This document shows positions 53,706-63,704 of a stretch of 64,000 nt of DNA, one piece after another. Below the pieces are notes generated by a model. The model was given only the letters and a program-made list of their open reading frames with translations, was not told the origin of the DNA and searched no databases. Positions within the stretch are counted from its first letter, which is position 1. The number at the start of each line of letters is the position of its first letter. Origin of the DNA: an uncultured Eubacteriales bacterium (lineage in GTDB: Bacteria > Bacillota > Clostridia > Peptostreptococcales > Anaerovoracaceae); assembly GCA_902786855.1 (NCBI GenBank), contig CADAEH010000004.1:1-64000 (forward strand), given 5' to 3'. Made by a program: the position numbers and the translations under genes.

Positions 53706-54671
53706 ATGAAAATTCGCGAATATTTGAAGAAACCATACCGCCTGTTGATCATAGCTACGATTTTTGCCGCATTGCTCGTTGCAGATGTAATACTTTGGGG
53801 CGCACATATCAGTGCATTGACTCCATATGCCATCTCCAGCGGTGACAATGTCGTATGCTGTGTCAGAGGCCGCAGCAATGCACGAGATGTATTGAATGAC
53901 GTTTTTTCTGATCTCGCCAAGGATAATACCGATATCACGGCGATCAGCTCCGAATATCATGTTGAAAAAGCAGCAGGGGCAGAAGTTGTTTCACCGGAAG
54001 AAGCTTATATGGCTGTTCTTGATTCTGCAAACAACAATGAGGCAGAGATCAAAATAATATCCACTAAAACAGCAACCACTTCATATACTCCTGAACCTGA
54101 TTATGAAATGAATACTGCAATGTTTGCCGGTGAATCTGAAGTGATCAGTGAAGGCCAGGATGGTGAAAAAAAGGTATCTCTCGGGTACACAACTGTAAAC
54201 GGCAAGACTAAGGGTAAAGCTGTTGCTGACTTGGAGATCATCGACGAAGGTATCCCTTCTGTAGTAGAAAAGGGAACGCTCGGCCTTCCTGACGGAGAAG
54301 AATGGTCGACTTATGAAGGCTCTCCTGTCTGCAATGACGGTGATGATATCATGACCACAGCTCAGCAGTATATCGGGCTGAGATATGTATGGGGAGGCAA
54401 GAGCCTCGAAACCGGTGTTGACTGCTCAGGTTTTGTTATCGCCGTGTACAGGAAGTACGGTGTCAATCTCAACTATCCTCTGTATAAAGAAGGTGTAGGA
54501 GTGTCATACAGCGAGGCTCAGCCCGGAGATATACTGTACTTCCCGGGCCACTATGGGCTCTATCTGGGAAACGGCAGGATGGTCCATGCATCCAACAAGA
54601 GGACCGGTGTGATCGAAAGCAACGTCGGTAACAGAAAGATCCTGGCAGTCAGAAGGATAGTCACCGATTAA
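53706..54671 (+). CDS. membrane-anchored NlpC/P60 hydrolase with G5 domain
   Basis: 321 residues. One N-terminal membrane helix (about 11-32) places the rest outside the cell. A linker leads to a G5 domain (about 125-192, YTPEPDYEMNTAMFAGES), which binds wall sugars, and then the NlpC/P60 peptidase (210-321) with catalytic C240 (DCSGF), H282 and H294. It cleaves peptidoglycan stem peptides. The Shine-Dalgarno sequence is weak. The beta-galactosidase gene follows after 25 bases. Confidence 0.9.
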   Translation: MKIREYLKKPYRLLIIATIFAALLVADVILWGAHISALTPYAISSGDNVVCCVRGRSNARDVLNDVFSDLAKDNTDITAISSEYHVEKAAGAEVVSPEEAYMAVLDSANNNEAEIKIISTKTATTSYTPEPDYEMNTAMFAGESEVISEGQDGEKKVSLGYTTVNGKTKGKAVADLEIIDEGIPSVVEKGTLGLPDGEEWSTYEGSPVCNDGDDIMTTAQQYIGLRYVWGGKSLETGVDCSGFVIAVYRKYGVNLNYPLYKEGVGVSYSEAQPGDILYFPGHYGLYLGNGRMVHASNKRTGVIESNVGNRKILAVRRIVTD

Positions 54672-54696
54672 TATATTCCAAGGAGACAATAGACAG

Positions 54697-57654
54697 GTGA
54701 AATACAGGATAAACAAATCCAACTACCATGAATTCAATACGTATAAGATAAATAAGCTCCCTTCGAGGAGCTATTTTATCCCTTATCCGGAAAAACAGCT
54801 GGCTGACAGTGTGAGTGCAGGCAACAAAAGGTATAGATCATCTAAGGTTATGTGCCTGAACGGAAAGTGGGATTTCAGGTTTTATCCATTACCTGCAGAT
54901 CTCCCGGATATGCTTGACACATCGGAGGTCGAGTGGGACCGGATAGATGTTCCGACATGCTGGCAGTTCGAAGGTTACGATAAGCCGTTTTACGTTAATA
55001 CAAGGTATCAGTTCCCGTTCGCTCCGCCCAAGATCCCACAAGAGAAAAAAGTGCCGCGAACTTTCTGCTGGGTAGGAGCAGATTGCGGCATGGGACCTAT
55101 ATGGCGAAGCCCGGGTAAGGAATATAATTTTGTCGGAGTATACCGTACTTTCTTTACTGCAGATGATACACCTAAGCGCCACATTATCTCTCTTATGGGT
55201 GTGGCCAGCTGCGCAGATGTTTATGTAAACGGATCTTTTATCGGTTACACAGAAGGTTCTCATAATACAGCAGAGTTTGATATTTCTCCTGACATTATTG
55301 AAGGAGAAAACGAGCTTCTGATCGTTGTTCACAGATGGTGTACAGGATCTTATCTGGAATGTCAGGACATGTTCCGCAATAATGGCATTTTCCGTGACGT
55401 TCTCATCAGAATAGAAGAAAAAAATGACATACGCGATATAGATTTTGCCGCTGTAAAAACTGCAGGCTGCTATTCAGCTGTGGTAAAAGCACTTACTTAC
55501 GGCAAAAATGAGGTCACTTTCACACTCTGCGGCCATGGACTCAATGAGTCACGCACTGCTGAAACGGTAAACGGGAAAGCTGAAGTCTGCTTTAATAACC
55601 TTGATGTTACAGAGTGGACAGCTGAGGATCCTGTTCTGTATGACTTGTATTATGAGACAGCAGATACATGCATCAAGGAAAGAGTGGGCTTCAGGGAGAT
55701 CACGATCGATGGAGACAGATTTCTCATCAATGGAAAGCTTGTAAAATTGCATGGCGTGAACCACCACGATACCAGCTGCGTAAGAGGATATACTCTGACA
55801 CCTGAAGAGCTGGAAAGAGATATGAAGCTCTGCAAAGAGTACAACATCGATACTGTGCGTACTTCTCATTATCCGCCTGATCCGTATCTGCTTGAATTAT
55901 GTGATGATCTCGGTATATATGTGGTCGACGAGGCTGATCTTGAGACCCACGGAACATACTCGATGCAGATCCCGCCGACATATAACACTCTCAGCCACGA
56001 TCCGAAGTGGGAACCAAGATACCTTGACCGTGCTGAGCATCTGTACCAGAGAGACAAGATGCATCCCTCGATCATAATGTGGAGCCTGGGCAATGAGTCC
56101 GGCGGCTACAGAAATACTGACAGGATGTACGAATATATCAAGTCACATTCCTCGATCCCTGTGCACTATGAGAGTGCCGTTCATTGCAGAAAGAAGGCAT
56201 ATGATATAGCCAGCGAGATGTATCCTCCTGCAGATCGGGTACACCGGATAGGTGAGAAGAAATACAGGATAAAAAAGATGTGCGACAGGCCTTATTTCAT
56301 GTGCGAATATGCCCATGCAATGGGGGTCGGTCCGGGAGGCATGGAAGAGTACTGGAAAGAGATATACTCTCATGACAGCCTGACAGGAGGCTGTGTCTGG
56401 GAAATGGTCGATCATGCTGTGTTGCATGAAGACGGGTCTTACACCTATGGAGGAGATCACGGCGAATGGGAGCATGACGGTAATTTCTGCGTTGACGGGA
56501 TGTTTTATCCTGACCGAAGCCCTTCGACGGGCGCGTTCATCACCAGGTTCATATACAGACCTCTGAGGGTGAGACATATCAAAGGGAATACTTTTGAAGT
56601 ATTCAACACAAGATCTTTCACGAATGCTGATGCTTTCATTCTCGTCATGAAGTGGAATGACGGAACAGAGGTACAGCTTGAGTCACATGCAAAGCCTCTT
56701 GATACAGAACTCATTGAGCTGGATGCAGAGACAAAAATTAAAGAAGCTGCTGATGCCGGCTGTGACTGTCTGCTCGATGTGATAACAGTAGAGAAAAAAA
56801 CCGGCCGTGAAGTCTCACGGGAACAGTTGATACTTCATGAGCATATAGAGGCAGCACCTCATGACACAGGAAACAGACCGCTGAGTGAAATCGTCACTGA
56901 ACAGGATGGACTGGATTTCACCATTGGTGGGATAACGATCAGGCCGTCAGATCCTTATACGATTCTTTTCCGTGCTCCGACAGACAATGATCATGTGTTC
57001 TTCGGCCTTAAGAACATAATGAAGGACTATATCGGACAGAAAGAAGAAGTCCTCAGCATAGAGAAAGAAGAAAGCAGAGCTATCGTCACAACAAGGATAA
57101 AGTGCAGAGGAAAGCTGTTCACCTGTACAGATACCTATGAAGCATGTAATGAGGGGATACTTGTCACCAGCAAGCTCAGCTGTGACAAAGGGAAAGGCAA
57201 CATTCCGAGATTCGGCAAGGCATTCAGGATGGATGCGGAGTTCAGTCACGTGAGCTATTACGGAAGGAGCAGCGAGTCCTATGCAGATATGAAGGATCAG
57301 GCCATGATAGAGCAGGTCAGCTGCAGCGTCTCAGAAATGACAGAGCCGAACATAAGACCTCAGGAAAGCGGTAACCGGATGGACTGCAGATGGGTATGCA
57401 TAGGTGACGAAGAAAAGGCGATCAGATTCACCGCCATCGAAAATCCTTTTGAGCTCGGTATAAAACCATACAGCGACAGAGAACTCCTGTCCATGAAGCA
57501 CAGGGAGGATGAAGTCGTGACAGGCACTTATATAACCATATCCGCTTTCCAGCAGGGCATAGGCACCGGGATATGCGGACCGGCAACTGCAAAAGAATAT
57601 TGCTATCCTGCAGACTGCGACTATGAGCTTAAATTCCTCATCAGCGCAGATTAG
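54697..57654 (+). CDS. beta-galactosidase, glycoside hydrolase family 2
   Basis: 985 residues with the LacZ-type order: sugar-binding domain, Ig-like domain, catalytic barrel, Ig-like domain and C-terminal small domain. The acid/base is E467 in WSLGNESGGYRN and the nucleophile is E537 in FMCEYAHAMG. No signal peptide is present, so it works in the cytoplasm. The start is GTG, with AAGGAG at 54680. No permease or sugar regulator gene is adjacent; it sits behind a wall hydrolase gene. Beta-galactoside specificity is inferred from overall likeness to LacZ. Confidence 0.92.
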   Translation: MKYRINKSNYHEFNTYKINKLPSRSYFIPYPEKQLADSVSAGNKRYRSSKVMCLNGKWDFRFYPLPADLPDMLDTSEVEWDRIDVPTCWQFEGYDKPFYVNTRYQFPFAPPKIPQEKKVPRTFCWVGADCGMGPIWRSPGKEYNFVGVYRTFFTADDTPKRHIISLMGVASCADVYVNGSFIGYTEGSHNTAEFDISPDIIEGENELLIVVHRWCTGSYLECQDMFRNNGIFRDVLIRIEEKNDIRDIDFAAVKTAGCYSAVVKALTYGKNEVTFTLCGHGLNESRTAETVNGKAEVCFNNLDVTEWTAEDPVLYDLYYETADTCIKERVGFREITIDGDRFLINGKLVKLHGVNHHDTSCVRGYTLTPEELERDMKLCKEYNIDTVRTSHYPPDPYLLELCDDLGIYVVDEADLETHGTYSMQIPPTYNTLSHDPKWEPRYLDRAEHLYQRDKMHPSIIMWSLGNESGGYRNTDRMYEYIKSHSSIPVHYESAVHCRKKAYDIASEMYPPADRVHRIGEKKYRIKKMCDRPYFMCEYAHAMGVGPGGMEEYWKEIYSHDSLTGGCVWEMVDHAVLHEDGSYTYGGDHGEWEHDGNFCVDGMFYPDRSPSTGAFITRFIYRPLRVRHIKGNTFEVFNTRSFTNADAFILVMKWNDGTEVQLESHAKPLDTELIELDAETKIKEAADAGCDCLLDVITVEKKTGREVSREQLILHEHIEAAPHDTGNRPLSEIVTEQDGLDFTIGGITIRPSDPYTILFRAPTDNDHVFFGLKNIMKDYIGQKEEVLSIEKEESRAIVTTRIKCRGKLFTCTDTYEACNEGILVTSKLSCDKGKGNIPRFGKAFRMDAEFSHVSYYGRSSESYADMKDQAMIEQVSCSVSEMTEPNIRPQESGNRMDCRWVCIGDEEKAIRFTAIENPFELGIKPYSDRELLSMKHREDEVVTGTYITISAFQQGIGTGICGPATAKEYCYPADCDYELKFLISAD

Positions 57655-57667
57655 AGATCAATAAAAC

Positions 57668-57688
57668 AAGCGGCCAATGGCCGCTTTT
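57668..57688 (+). terminator. intrinsic terminator
   Basis: AAGCGGCC-AAT-GGCCGCTT with a TT(TTG) tail, just behind the beta-galactosidase gene. Confidence 0.8.
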
Positions 57689-57728
57689 GTCTGAAAAAAA
57701 CGCTGTAAGCATTGCTTCAGCGTTCATA

Positions 57729-57804
57729 TGGTGGTCTGTGGGGGACTCGAACCCTCGGCATCATGGTTGTGACCCATGCGCTCTCCCAGCTGAGCTAACA
57801 GACC
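57729..57804 (-). tRNA. tRNA-Val (anticodon CAC), CCA encoded
   Basis: On the - strand the acceptor arms GGTCTGT and ACAGACC pair fully. The D arm is GCTC...GAGC, the anticodon stem CATGG/CCATG holds the loop GTCACAA with anticodon CAC, and the T loop is TTCGAGT. A73 and CCA are encoded. The T stem GAGGG/CCCCC has one A-C mismatch. The reading as tRNA-His (GTG) applies only to the wrong strand. Confidence 0.9.
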
Positions 57805-57859
57805 ATGCACAACCTTATCAGGCTGCCGAAATGATTATAGCACAACTTGATGCATAATA

Positions 57860-57868
57860 TGCTAAAAT
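57860..57868 (+). promoter_or_regulatory. extended -10 promoter (TGCTAAAAT)
   Basis: A TGn-extended -10 box 78 bases before the nucleotidase gene. Confidence 0.45.
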
Positions 57869-57946
57869 TATTTCAGCTATGAATGATATTCTTTATACTG
57901 CTCCGGTAACCGGATGCAAATAGATGCATTTACAGGAGGAACGTTA

Positions 57947-58456
57947 GTGGAAGTCAAAAAAATATATTTTGATCTTGACGGTGTCCTTGCCGATTTTGAC
58001 AGGGGAGTATATGAACTGTGCGGAATGGACGCTTTTGCCCACGATGATGACCCTGCGTTCAATTTTGATGATGAAATGTGGGTCAGGATAAAGGATGTCG
58101 GTCATTTTTATGACAAATTGCAGATCATGCCCGGTGCAAAAGAGCTGTTCGACGATCTTTACGCAAAATATGGAGATAAATGTGAGATACTTAGCGGTAT
58201 ACCAAAACCGAGACGAGGTATAACAACTGCCGGACAGGACAAGATCAACTGGGTCAGGAGACTGCTTTCAGAGGATATCGTTGTAAACATAGTGTATAAA
58301 GAAGACAAGCCGCAATACTGTACAGGAGAAGACTGTATACTCATCGATGATCTTCCTGCTAACATACAGGCCTGGGAGAAGATGGGAGGAACCGGGATAA
58401 TCAATACCGGAGCAGAAGATACAAGGGAGATCCTGAAGGAAATGGGTCTTCTGTAA
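57947..58456 (+). CDS. 5'-nucleotidase, deoxyribonucleotidase type (HAD fold)
   Basis: 169 residues. The HAD motif IYFDLDGVLADFD gives nucleophile D8 or so and the acid D two residues later; ILSGIPKPRRG and ILIDDLPANIQAW are the later motifs (the last binds Mg2+). This matches bacterial 5'(3')-deoxyribonucleotidases. The start is GTG directly behind AGGAGGAA; an upstream in-frame ATG at 57914 would put that site inside the gene. It converges on a PhzF-like gene. Confidence 0.85.
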   Translation: MEVKKIYFDLDGVLADFDRGVYELCGMDAFAHDDDPAFNFDDEMWVRIKDVGHFYDKLQIMPGAKELFDDLYAKYGDKCEILSGIPKPRRGITTAGQDKINWVRRLLSEDIVVNIVYKEDKPQYCTGEDCILIDDLPANIQAWEKMGGTGIINTGAEDTREILKEMGLL

Positions 58457-58458
58457 GC

Positions 58459-58490
58459 AATAAAAAGTATGACCGATTCCAGGTCATACT
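58459..58490 (-). terminator. terminator of the PhzF-like gene
   Basis: Perfect nine-base arms AGTATGACC and GGTCATACT; on the - strand TTTTTATTGC follows. The stop codon of the PhzF-like gene lies within the stem. Confidence 0.85.
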
Positions 58491-59278
58491 GACAAAAGCG
58501 TAACTGTAGCTGTAAGATCGGGTTGCCCGTCGGTGACATCCACATGGATGATGCCGCCGGGCTGCTTTATTATCGTATGGCTGCCTGACACAGCAGACTG
58601 TGAGCGGTAAAAGCCTACGGCAGTGCTTCCGGTTGCACAGCCGTGCTCCCAGATAAGAGTATCTGAGCCGGGAACATACACAAGCGGGCGGATATTTACG
58701 CTTTCTGATGAAGGATCTCCGCTGACAAGTTCATCATATTCAGAACAGAGCATCAGTCCGAGAGCAGAGACACCAAGCTCATCCGTGTATTGTTTGACTG
58801 CCTGCTCAGCCTCTTCGGTGCTGATACCTCCTGCAGGGACTATCAGATGTGAGATCCCACTGAACTGCACGAGTGGATAGCCTCTGAATGAGCTCACTGC
58901 CGGCACGGGCATATTGACAGTTCCTTCAAAAGAGGGGGCGCCGGATCTGTCCGGGATACGCCTGATGATCACATCAAGAAGGTCATCAACTCCGGATGAG
59001 TCGACGGAAATGACAGTTTCCTGCCCGCAGTCCAATCCATGCTGCAGGGCATGCCAGGCGGCAGCGGAAAGGGTCGCATGACCACAGAATTCATAACCCA
59101 TCATTTCCAGCCGGATGATCTTGTCAGAAACAGGCATAACAAAACCTACCTGCTCGCAGGACGGTTCTTTCTCGAATGATTCACGAATGATATCGCTCCG
59201 GGTATTATCGTTGTACGGAGTTTTGACCAGTACGGTGATGTTTCCCGTAGGATCTGCCAGGATATAATCGAATTTCAT
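58484..59278 (-). CDS. PhzF/DapF-fold isomerase-like protein
   Basis: 264 residues of the PhzF/diaminopimelate epimerase fold, two pseudo-symmetric halves. The first half has GYEFCGHATLSAA and the second EHGCATGSTAVGFY. The motif with GCATGS is closer to racemase/epimerase cysteine loops than to the DPxTG of PhzF, and the first half also has a cysteine (FCGHAT), so a two-cysteine amino acid racemase is possible. The start is the ATG giving MKFDYILADPTGN, which lies only six bases from the end of an extended -10 box, so the mRNA may be leaderless. Substrate unknown. Confidence 0.78.
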   Translation of the reverse strand: MKFDYILADPTGNITVLVKTPYNDNTRSDIIRESFEKEPSCEQVGFVMPVSDKIIRLEMMGYEFCGHATLSAAAWHALQHGLDCGQETVISVDSSGVDDLLDVIIRRIPDRSGAPSFEGTVNMPVPAVSSFRGYPLVQFSGISHLIVPAGGISTEEAEQAVKQYTDELGVSALGLMLCSEYDELVSGDPSSESVNIRPLVYVPGSDTLIWEHGCATGSTAVGFYRSQSAVSGSHTIIKQPGGIIHVDVTDGQPDLTATVTLLSV

Positions 59279-59284
59279 GCACTT

Positions 59285-59293
59285 ATAATAGCA
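59285..59293 (-). promoter_or_regulatory. extended -10 promoter (TGCTATTAT)
   Basis: On the - strand TGC plus TATTAT ends six bases before the ATG of the PhzF-like gene, predicting a transcript that starts at or beside the start codon. Confidence 0.55.
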
Positions 59294-59460
59294 TATTTGA
59301 TGCAAAAATACTGTCTGTTGCTTTTGGCTTTTATATCGTGTTTTTCAATTTCTCAGCGTTGCAAAGCGGTAAGAGGTTGCATATAGATCTGAAAGTTAAT
59401 AAAATATGCATTATGCTGAATCAATCAGACTCATACATTAACACGAAGGAATAAAACAAT

Positions 59461-60294
59461 ATGAAAAGAGTTCTCACTATACAGGATATTTCATGTCTCG
59501 GCAAATGTTCTATCACGATAGCTCTGCCGGTCATTTCGGCACTCGGATCAGAGACCGTGATATTGCCGACAGCTTTGCTTTCGACGCACACTATGTTCAG
59601 GAATTTTACGGTAAAAGATCTGTCAGACCAGATAGCTCCTATAACACAGCACTGGCTCAGCGAGGGCGTTAAGTTCGATGCTATATACACAGGATATCTC
59701 GGAACTGCTGAGCAGATCGATCAGATGAAAGAGTTGTTCAGAACTTTTGGCAGTGATGATACTCTCATATTCGTCGACCCTGTTATGGCTGACAATGGAA
59801 AGCTGTATCCTGCTTTTGACATGGATTACGCCAGAAAAAATTCAGAACTTTGCGCGGCAGCTGACATTATCGTTCCTAATATTACTGAAGCTTCATTCAT
59901 GACAGGAATGGAGTACAGGGAAGAAAAGGATCATGATGAAGCTTATATCAAGGAGATGCTCGGCAGGCTCTCCGAGCTTGGCGCACGCATCAGTGTTCTT
60001 ACAGGAGTATCACTTGAGCCGGGCAAAACCGGTGTGATGGGATTTGACAGGGAGACCGGCGAGTACTATCACTTCCAGAATGATAAGGTCAATGCAACAT
60101 TTCACGGAACAGGCGATCTTTTCTCAAGTACCTGCGTAGGCGAGATGATGAAGGGTAAAAGCTGGCAGGATGCCATGAGGATCGCATGCGCTTATACCGC
60201 CCGCACCATTGAGGTCACGATGAAAGATCCTAAAAAACCGTGGTATGGTGTGAATTTTGAGGAGACATTGCCTGAACTCATACGTTACGAGTAA
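59461..60294 (+). CDS. pyridoxamine/pyridoxal kinase
   Basis: 277 residues of the ribokinase-like PdxK/PdxY group, which phosphorylates B6 vitamers. Typical motifs are IQDISCLGKCSITIALPVISALG at the N terminus (shown here in part), VDPVMADNGKLY, VPNITEASFMTG and the ATP/anion-hole loop ATFHGTGDLFSS with the catalytic aspartate. The start follows GAAGGA. It could use vitamers taken up by the ECF S component at 44.1 kb; the link is inferred. The mgtC gene follows after 27 bases. Confidence 0.92.
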   Translation: MKRVLTIQDISCLGKCSITIALPVISALGSETVILPTALLSTHTMFRNFTVKDLSDQIAPITQHWLSEGVKFDAIYTGYLGTAEQIDQMKELFRTFGSDDTLIFVDPVMADNGKLYPAFDMDYARKNSELCAAADIIVPNITEASFMTGMEYREEKDHDEAYIKEMLGRLSELGARISVLTGVSLEPGKTGVMGFDRETGEYYHFQNDKVNATFHGTGDLFSSTCVGEMMKGKSWQDAMRIACAYTARTIEVTMKDPKKPWYGVNFEETLPELIRYE

Positions 60295-60321
60295 TAAAAG
60301 AAAATCTATGGAGGGCTTATT

Positions 60322-60813
60322 ATGTTGACCGACCATTATCCATGGCTGCTTGAACCGTCTTTGCTGACGATGGTCGTCCGCACTTTACTGGCTTTGGTAT
60401 GTGCCGGGGCGATAGGCTATGACAGGAATGTGCACGGTGCCGCTGCCGGAATGCGCACGCATATATTGGTGTGCTTCGGAGCTATGCTTGCAATGTCAAC
60501 AGGGCAATATGCTTTCCTGTACTATAGCTCAGTTGATCCTACCCGTATCGGTGCACAGGTCGTTTCAGGCATAGGCTTTCTCGGTGCCGGTTCCATAATA
60601 GTCACCAGAGGCAACCGCATACAGGGACTGACTACTGCTGCCGGGCTGTGGGCATCCGCCTGTATAGGATTGGCAATAGGGATCGGTTTTTATGAAGGCG
60701 CTATCGTCGGAGCCGTTGCGGTATATGTTACCGAACGTATGCTGAGGGGCCTTTCAAAATCCATACGCCCTGATAAGACAGAAAATTCAGAAAATGATAA
60801 AAATATAAAATAG
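60322..60813 (+). CDS. MgtC/SapB family membrane protein
   Basis: 163 residues with four to five membrane helices; the family motif GAIGYDRNVHGAAAGMRTHILV and GIGFLGAGSIIV are intact. In pathogens MgtC affects Mg2+ and phosphate balance and ATP synthase; in commensals its role is unclear. It lacks the long cytoplasmic ACT-like tail of MgtC proper. The start follows GGAGGG. It ends before the CIRCE element of clpB. Confidence 0.9.
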   Translation: MLTDHYPWLLEPSLLTMVVRTLLALVCAGAIGYDRNVHGAAAGMRTHILVCFGAMLAMSTGQYAFLYYSSVDPTRIGAQVVSGIGFLGAGSIIVTRGNRIQGLTTAAGLWASACIGLAIGIGFYEGAIVGAVAVYVTERMLRGLSKSIRPDKTENSENDKNIK

Positions 60814-60874
60814 TGTCGTTTCACTAAGCTGTTGAAATTTCAACAACGAAGCGCAATACATAACAAAACAATTG

Positions 60875-60901
60875 TTAGCACTCTCTTCAAGGGAGTGCTA
60901 A
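60875..60901. promoter_or_regulatory. CIRCE element (HrcA operator)
   Basis: Perfect TTAGCACTC-N9-GAGTGCTAA, the consensus HrcA-binding inverted repeat, 108 bases before clpB. It predicts HrcA control of this heat-shock gene. Confidence 0.95.
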
Positions 60902-61009
60902 ATTTTTGTTTACAAACGGTTTTGAATGTAGTAATATATATACAGCCGGGGGCAGCATATCCCGGTTTGACACAGTTAAAAAATGATCCTTATAGAAGGA
61001 GGGAATCAT

Positions 61010-63610
61010 ATGAACATAGAAAAATATACACAGAACGCTCAGCAGATCGTGGTAGAGTGCCAGAACATCGCTACGTCAATGGGACACCAGATGGTAGATG
61101 GGGAACATGTCCACCTTGCTCTGCTGAAGCAAAAAGACGGGCTTATTCCTAAGCTCCTTAAAAGCATGGGTGTCAATGTCGATGCTGTAACAAGGGAAGT
61201 ACAGGCGGAAGTCGATAAACTTCCTAAGGTTTCCGGCGGCGGAGACACCATGTACGGCACAAGACGATTCAACAATGTTTTTATTAACGCTGAGAAGATC
61301 GCAGAACAATTCACGGATGAATATGTCAGTGTCGAACACATTTACCTTGCTCTTATCGCTGAGAGCGGGACCCCAAGTGCCAAGATAATGACCAGATACG
61401 GGATAACAAGGGAGAAATTCCTTGAAGCTTTGTCGAGCGTACGGGGAAATCAGCGTATCACAAGCCAGAATCCTGAAGACAACTATGAGGCTCTTGCAAA
61501 ATACGGCAGAGACCTGGTAGATATGGCGCGTGAAGGCAAGCTTGACCCTGTCATCGGGAGAGATTCAGAGATCAGACATGCCATTCAGATCCTGTCAAGA
61601 AGGACCAAGAACAATCCGGTACTGATAGGTGAACCGGGTGTCGGAAAGACAGCTGTAGTAGAAGGTCTCGCCCAGAGAATAGTAAATGGTGACGTCCCTG
61701 AAGGCCTCAAGGACAAGACCATCTATGCCCTCGATATGGGTTCACTTATCGCGGGAGCAAAGTTCAGGGGTGAGTTCGAAGAGAGACTGAAAGCTGTTCT
61801 CAACGAGATCGAAAAGTCAGATGGAAAGATCATCCTTTTCATAGACGAGATCCACAATATAGTAGGAGCGGGAAGGACTGAAGGTTCAATGGATGCCGGC
61901 AATCTGCTCAAGCCAAAACTGGCAAGAGGAGAGCTGCACTGCATCGGAGCGACTACACTTGACGAGTACAGAAAGTATATTGAAAAGGATGCTGCTCTGG
62001 AAAGAAGATTCCAGAAGGTACTGATCGATCAGCCGTCCGTAGAGGAAACCGTTTCGATACTCAGAGGCCTCAAGGAAAAGTTTGAGATCCATCACGGCGT
62101 CAGGATCACTGACAGCGCTCTTATTGCATGCGCTACTCTGTCAGACAGATATATCACAGACAGGTTCCTGCCTGATAAGGCGATAGACCTTATGGATGAA
62201 GCTGCAGCAAGGATCAGAACTGAGATCGACAGCATGCCTTCAGAACTCGATGAGATCTCACGTAAGATAATGCAGCTGGAGATCGAAAAACAGGCCCTCA
62301 GCAAGGAAGATGAGGATGATAAGGGTGCAAAATCAAGACTGGCTGCTCTTGAGCATGAGCTCGCAGAGCTTAAGGATAAGAGTGCCGGCATGAGAGCTCA
62401 GTGGGAGAATGAAAAGCAGGATATCCTTGACATCAAAAACCTCAAAGAACAGATCGAAAACATCAAGCTCGAGATCGAAGACGCGGAGAGACAGTATGAT
62501 CTTGAAAAGCTCGCGGAGCTCAAGAATGGTGTTTTGCCAGACCTCGTAAAACAGCTTGAGGAGAAAAAGGCGAGAGCTGATGCGGCAAAGGAAGAGAGAC
62601 TGCTTCAGGAAGAAGTCACAGAAGATGAGATCGCAGAGGTCATATCCGCCTGGACAGGGATCCCTGTAAGCAAGCTCGTCGAAACAGAAAGAGATAAACT
62701 GCTCAGGCTGCCTGATATACTGCACAAGAGAGTTATAGGTCAGGATGAGGGCATCCAGGCTGTATCTGAAGCCATACTGCGTGCAAGAGCCGGACTCAAA
62801 GATGAGAACAGGCCGATAGGATCTTTCATATTCCTCGGACCTACGGGCGTAGGAAAGACTGAGCTGGCAAAGGCACTTTCAGAGGCACTTTTCGACAGTG
62901 AGAGGAACATGATCCGTATAGACATGTCAGAGTATATGGAGAAACACTCAGTCTCCAGACTGGTCGGAGCGCCTCCGGGGTATGTGGGTTATGATGAGGG
63001 CGGTCAGCTGACTGAGGCTGTGCGCCGCAAGCCTTACAGCGTAATTCTTTTCGACGAAATAGAAAAGGCTCATCCTGATGTGTTCAACATATTGCTCCAG
63101 TTACTTGATGACGGCAGGCTTACTGACAATCAGGGCAGAACAGTCGACTGCAAGAACACGATAGTGATCATGACATCCAATATCGGAAGTGCTGATCTTC
63201 TTGATAACATGAAAGAGGATGGTACGATCGATCCTGAGATAGAGGCACAGGTTGAAGGACAGCTGAGAAACTACTTCAGACCGGAATTCCTCAACAGAAT
63301 AGATGACATAATCACATTCACACCGCTCACTAGAGAGCAGATCAAAGGCATCATCAGCCTGCAGCTTGAGGATATCAAGGAGAGACTCAAAGACAGGGAA
63401 ATCACTGTCGACGTCACTGATGCCGCGCTCGAGTTCATAGCGGATGAAGCATATGAACCGCAGTACGGTGCGAGACCTGTGAACCGTTATCTGTCGAAAC
63501 ATGTTGAGACAGAAATAGCCAGGGGAATCATACGCGGCGATATAGTCGACGGACAGAACCTGACGATCGATACAGACGGCACACAGCTGACATATACCAG
63601 CGAGAAATAA
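61010..63610 (+). CDS. clpB: ATP-dependent chaperone ClpB
   Basis: An 866-residue disaggregase that works with DnaK to dissolve protein aggregates. The order is N domain (1-145), first AAA+ domain with Walker A GEPGVGKT (207-214), the coiled-coil middle domain (about 400-525), the second AAA+ domain with GPTGVGKT (610-617), and a C-terminal D2-small domain. The middle domain marks ClpB rather than ClpC. The start follows AGAAGGAGGG; the longer frame begins inside that site. Control by the upstream CIRCE element is expected. Confidence 0.96.
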   Translation: MNIEKYTQNAQQIVVECQNIATSMGHQMVDGEHVHLALLKQKDGLIPKLLKSMGVNVDAVTREVQAEVDKLPKVSGGGDTMYGTRRFNNVFINAEKIAEQFTDEYVSVEHIYLALIAESGTPSAKIMTRYGITREKFLEALSSVRGNQRITSQNPEDNYEALAKYGRDLVDMAREGKLDPVIGRDSEIRHAIQILSRRTKNNPVLIGEPGVGKTAVVEGLAQRIVNGDVPEGLKDKTIYALDMGSLIAGAKFRGEFEERLKAVLNEIEKSDGKIILFIDEIHNIVGAGRTEGSMDAGNLLKPKLARGELHCIGATTLDEYRKYIEKDAALERRFQKVLIDQPSVEETVSILRGLKEKFEIHHGVRITDSALIACATLSDRYITDRFLPDKAIDLMDEAAARIRTEIDSMPSELDEISRKIMQLEIEKQALSKEDEDDKGAKSRLAALEHELAELKDKSAGMRAQWENEKQDILDIKNLKEQIENIKLEIEDAERQYDLEKLAELKNGVLPDLVKQLEEKKARADAAKEERLLQEEVTEDEIAEVISAWTGIPVSKLVETERDKLLRLPDILHKRVIGQDEGIQAVSEAILRARAGLKDENRPIGSFIFLGPTGVGKTELAKALSEALFDSERNMIRIDMSEYMEKHSVSRLVGAPPGYVGYDEGGQLTEAVRRKPYSVILFDEIEKAHPDVFNILLQLLDDGRLTDNQGRTVDCKNTIVIMTSNIGSADLLDNMKEDGTIDPEIEAQVEGQLRNYFRPEFLNRIDDIITFTPLTREQIKGIISLQLEDIKERLKDREITVDVTDAALEFIADEAYEPQYGARPVNRYLSKHVETEIARGIIRGDIVDGQNLTIDTDGTQLTYTSEK

Positions 63611-63641
63611 AAACGAATCGTCCGGCAGTAACAGATTTGAA

Positions 63642-63673
63642 AAGGGCACACCCGGTATGGGCGTGCCCTTGTT
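63642..63673. terminator. bidirectional terminator
   Basis: AAGGGCAC-A-CCC and GGG-C-GTGCCCTT arms around GGTAT, with T-rich flanks on the + strand, between convergent clpB and the corrinoid protein gene. Confidence 0.78.
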
Positions 63674-63704
63674 GTTTCAATGATGATCCTGTATGCTTCA
63701 TCAG

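Noticed and set aside
57729-57804. tRNA-His (GTG) on the + strand
   Set aside because: GTG appears only on the complementary strand of the anticodon loop; the T loop TTCGA and D arm are in the right order only on the - strand, giving CAC.
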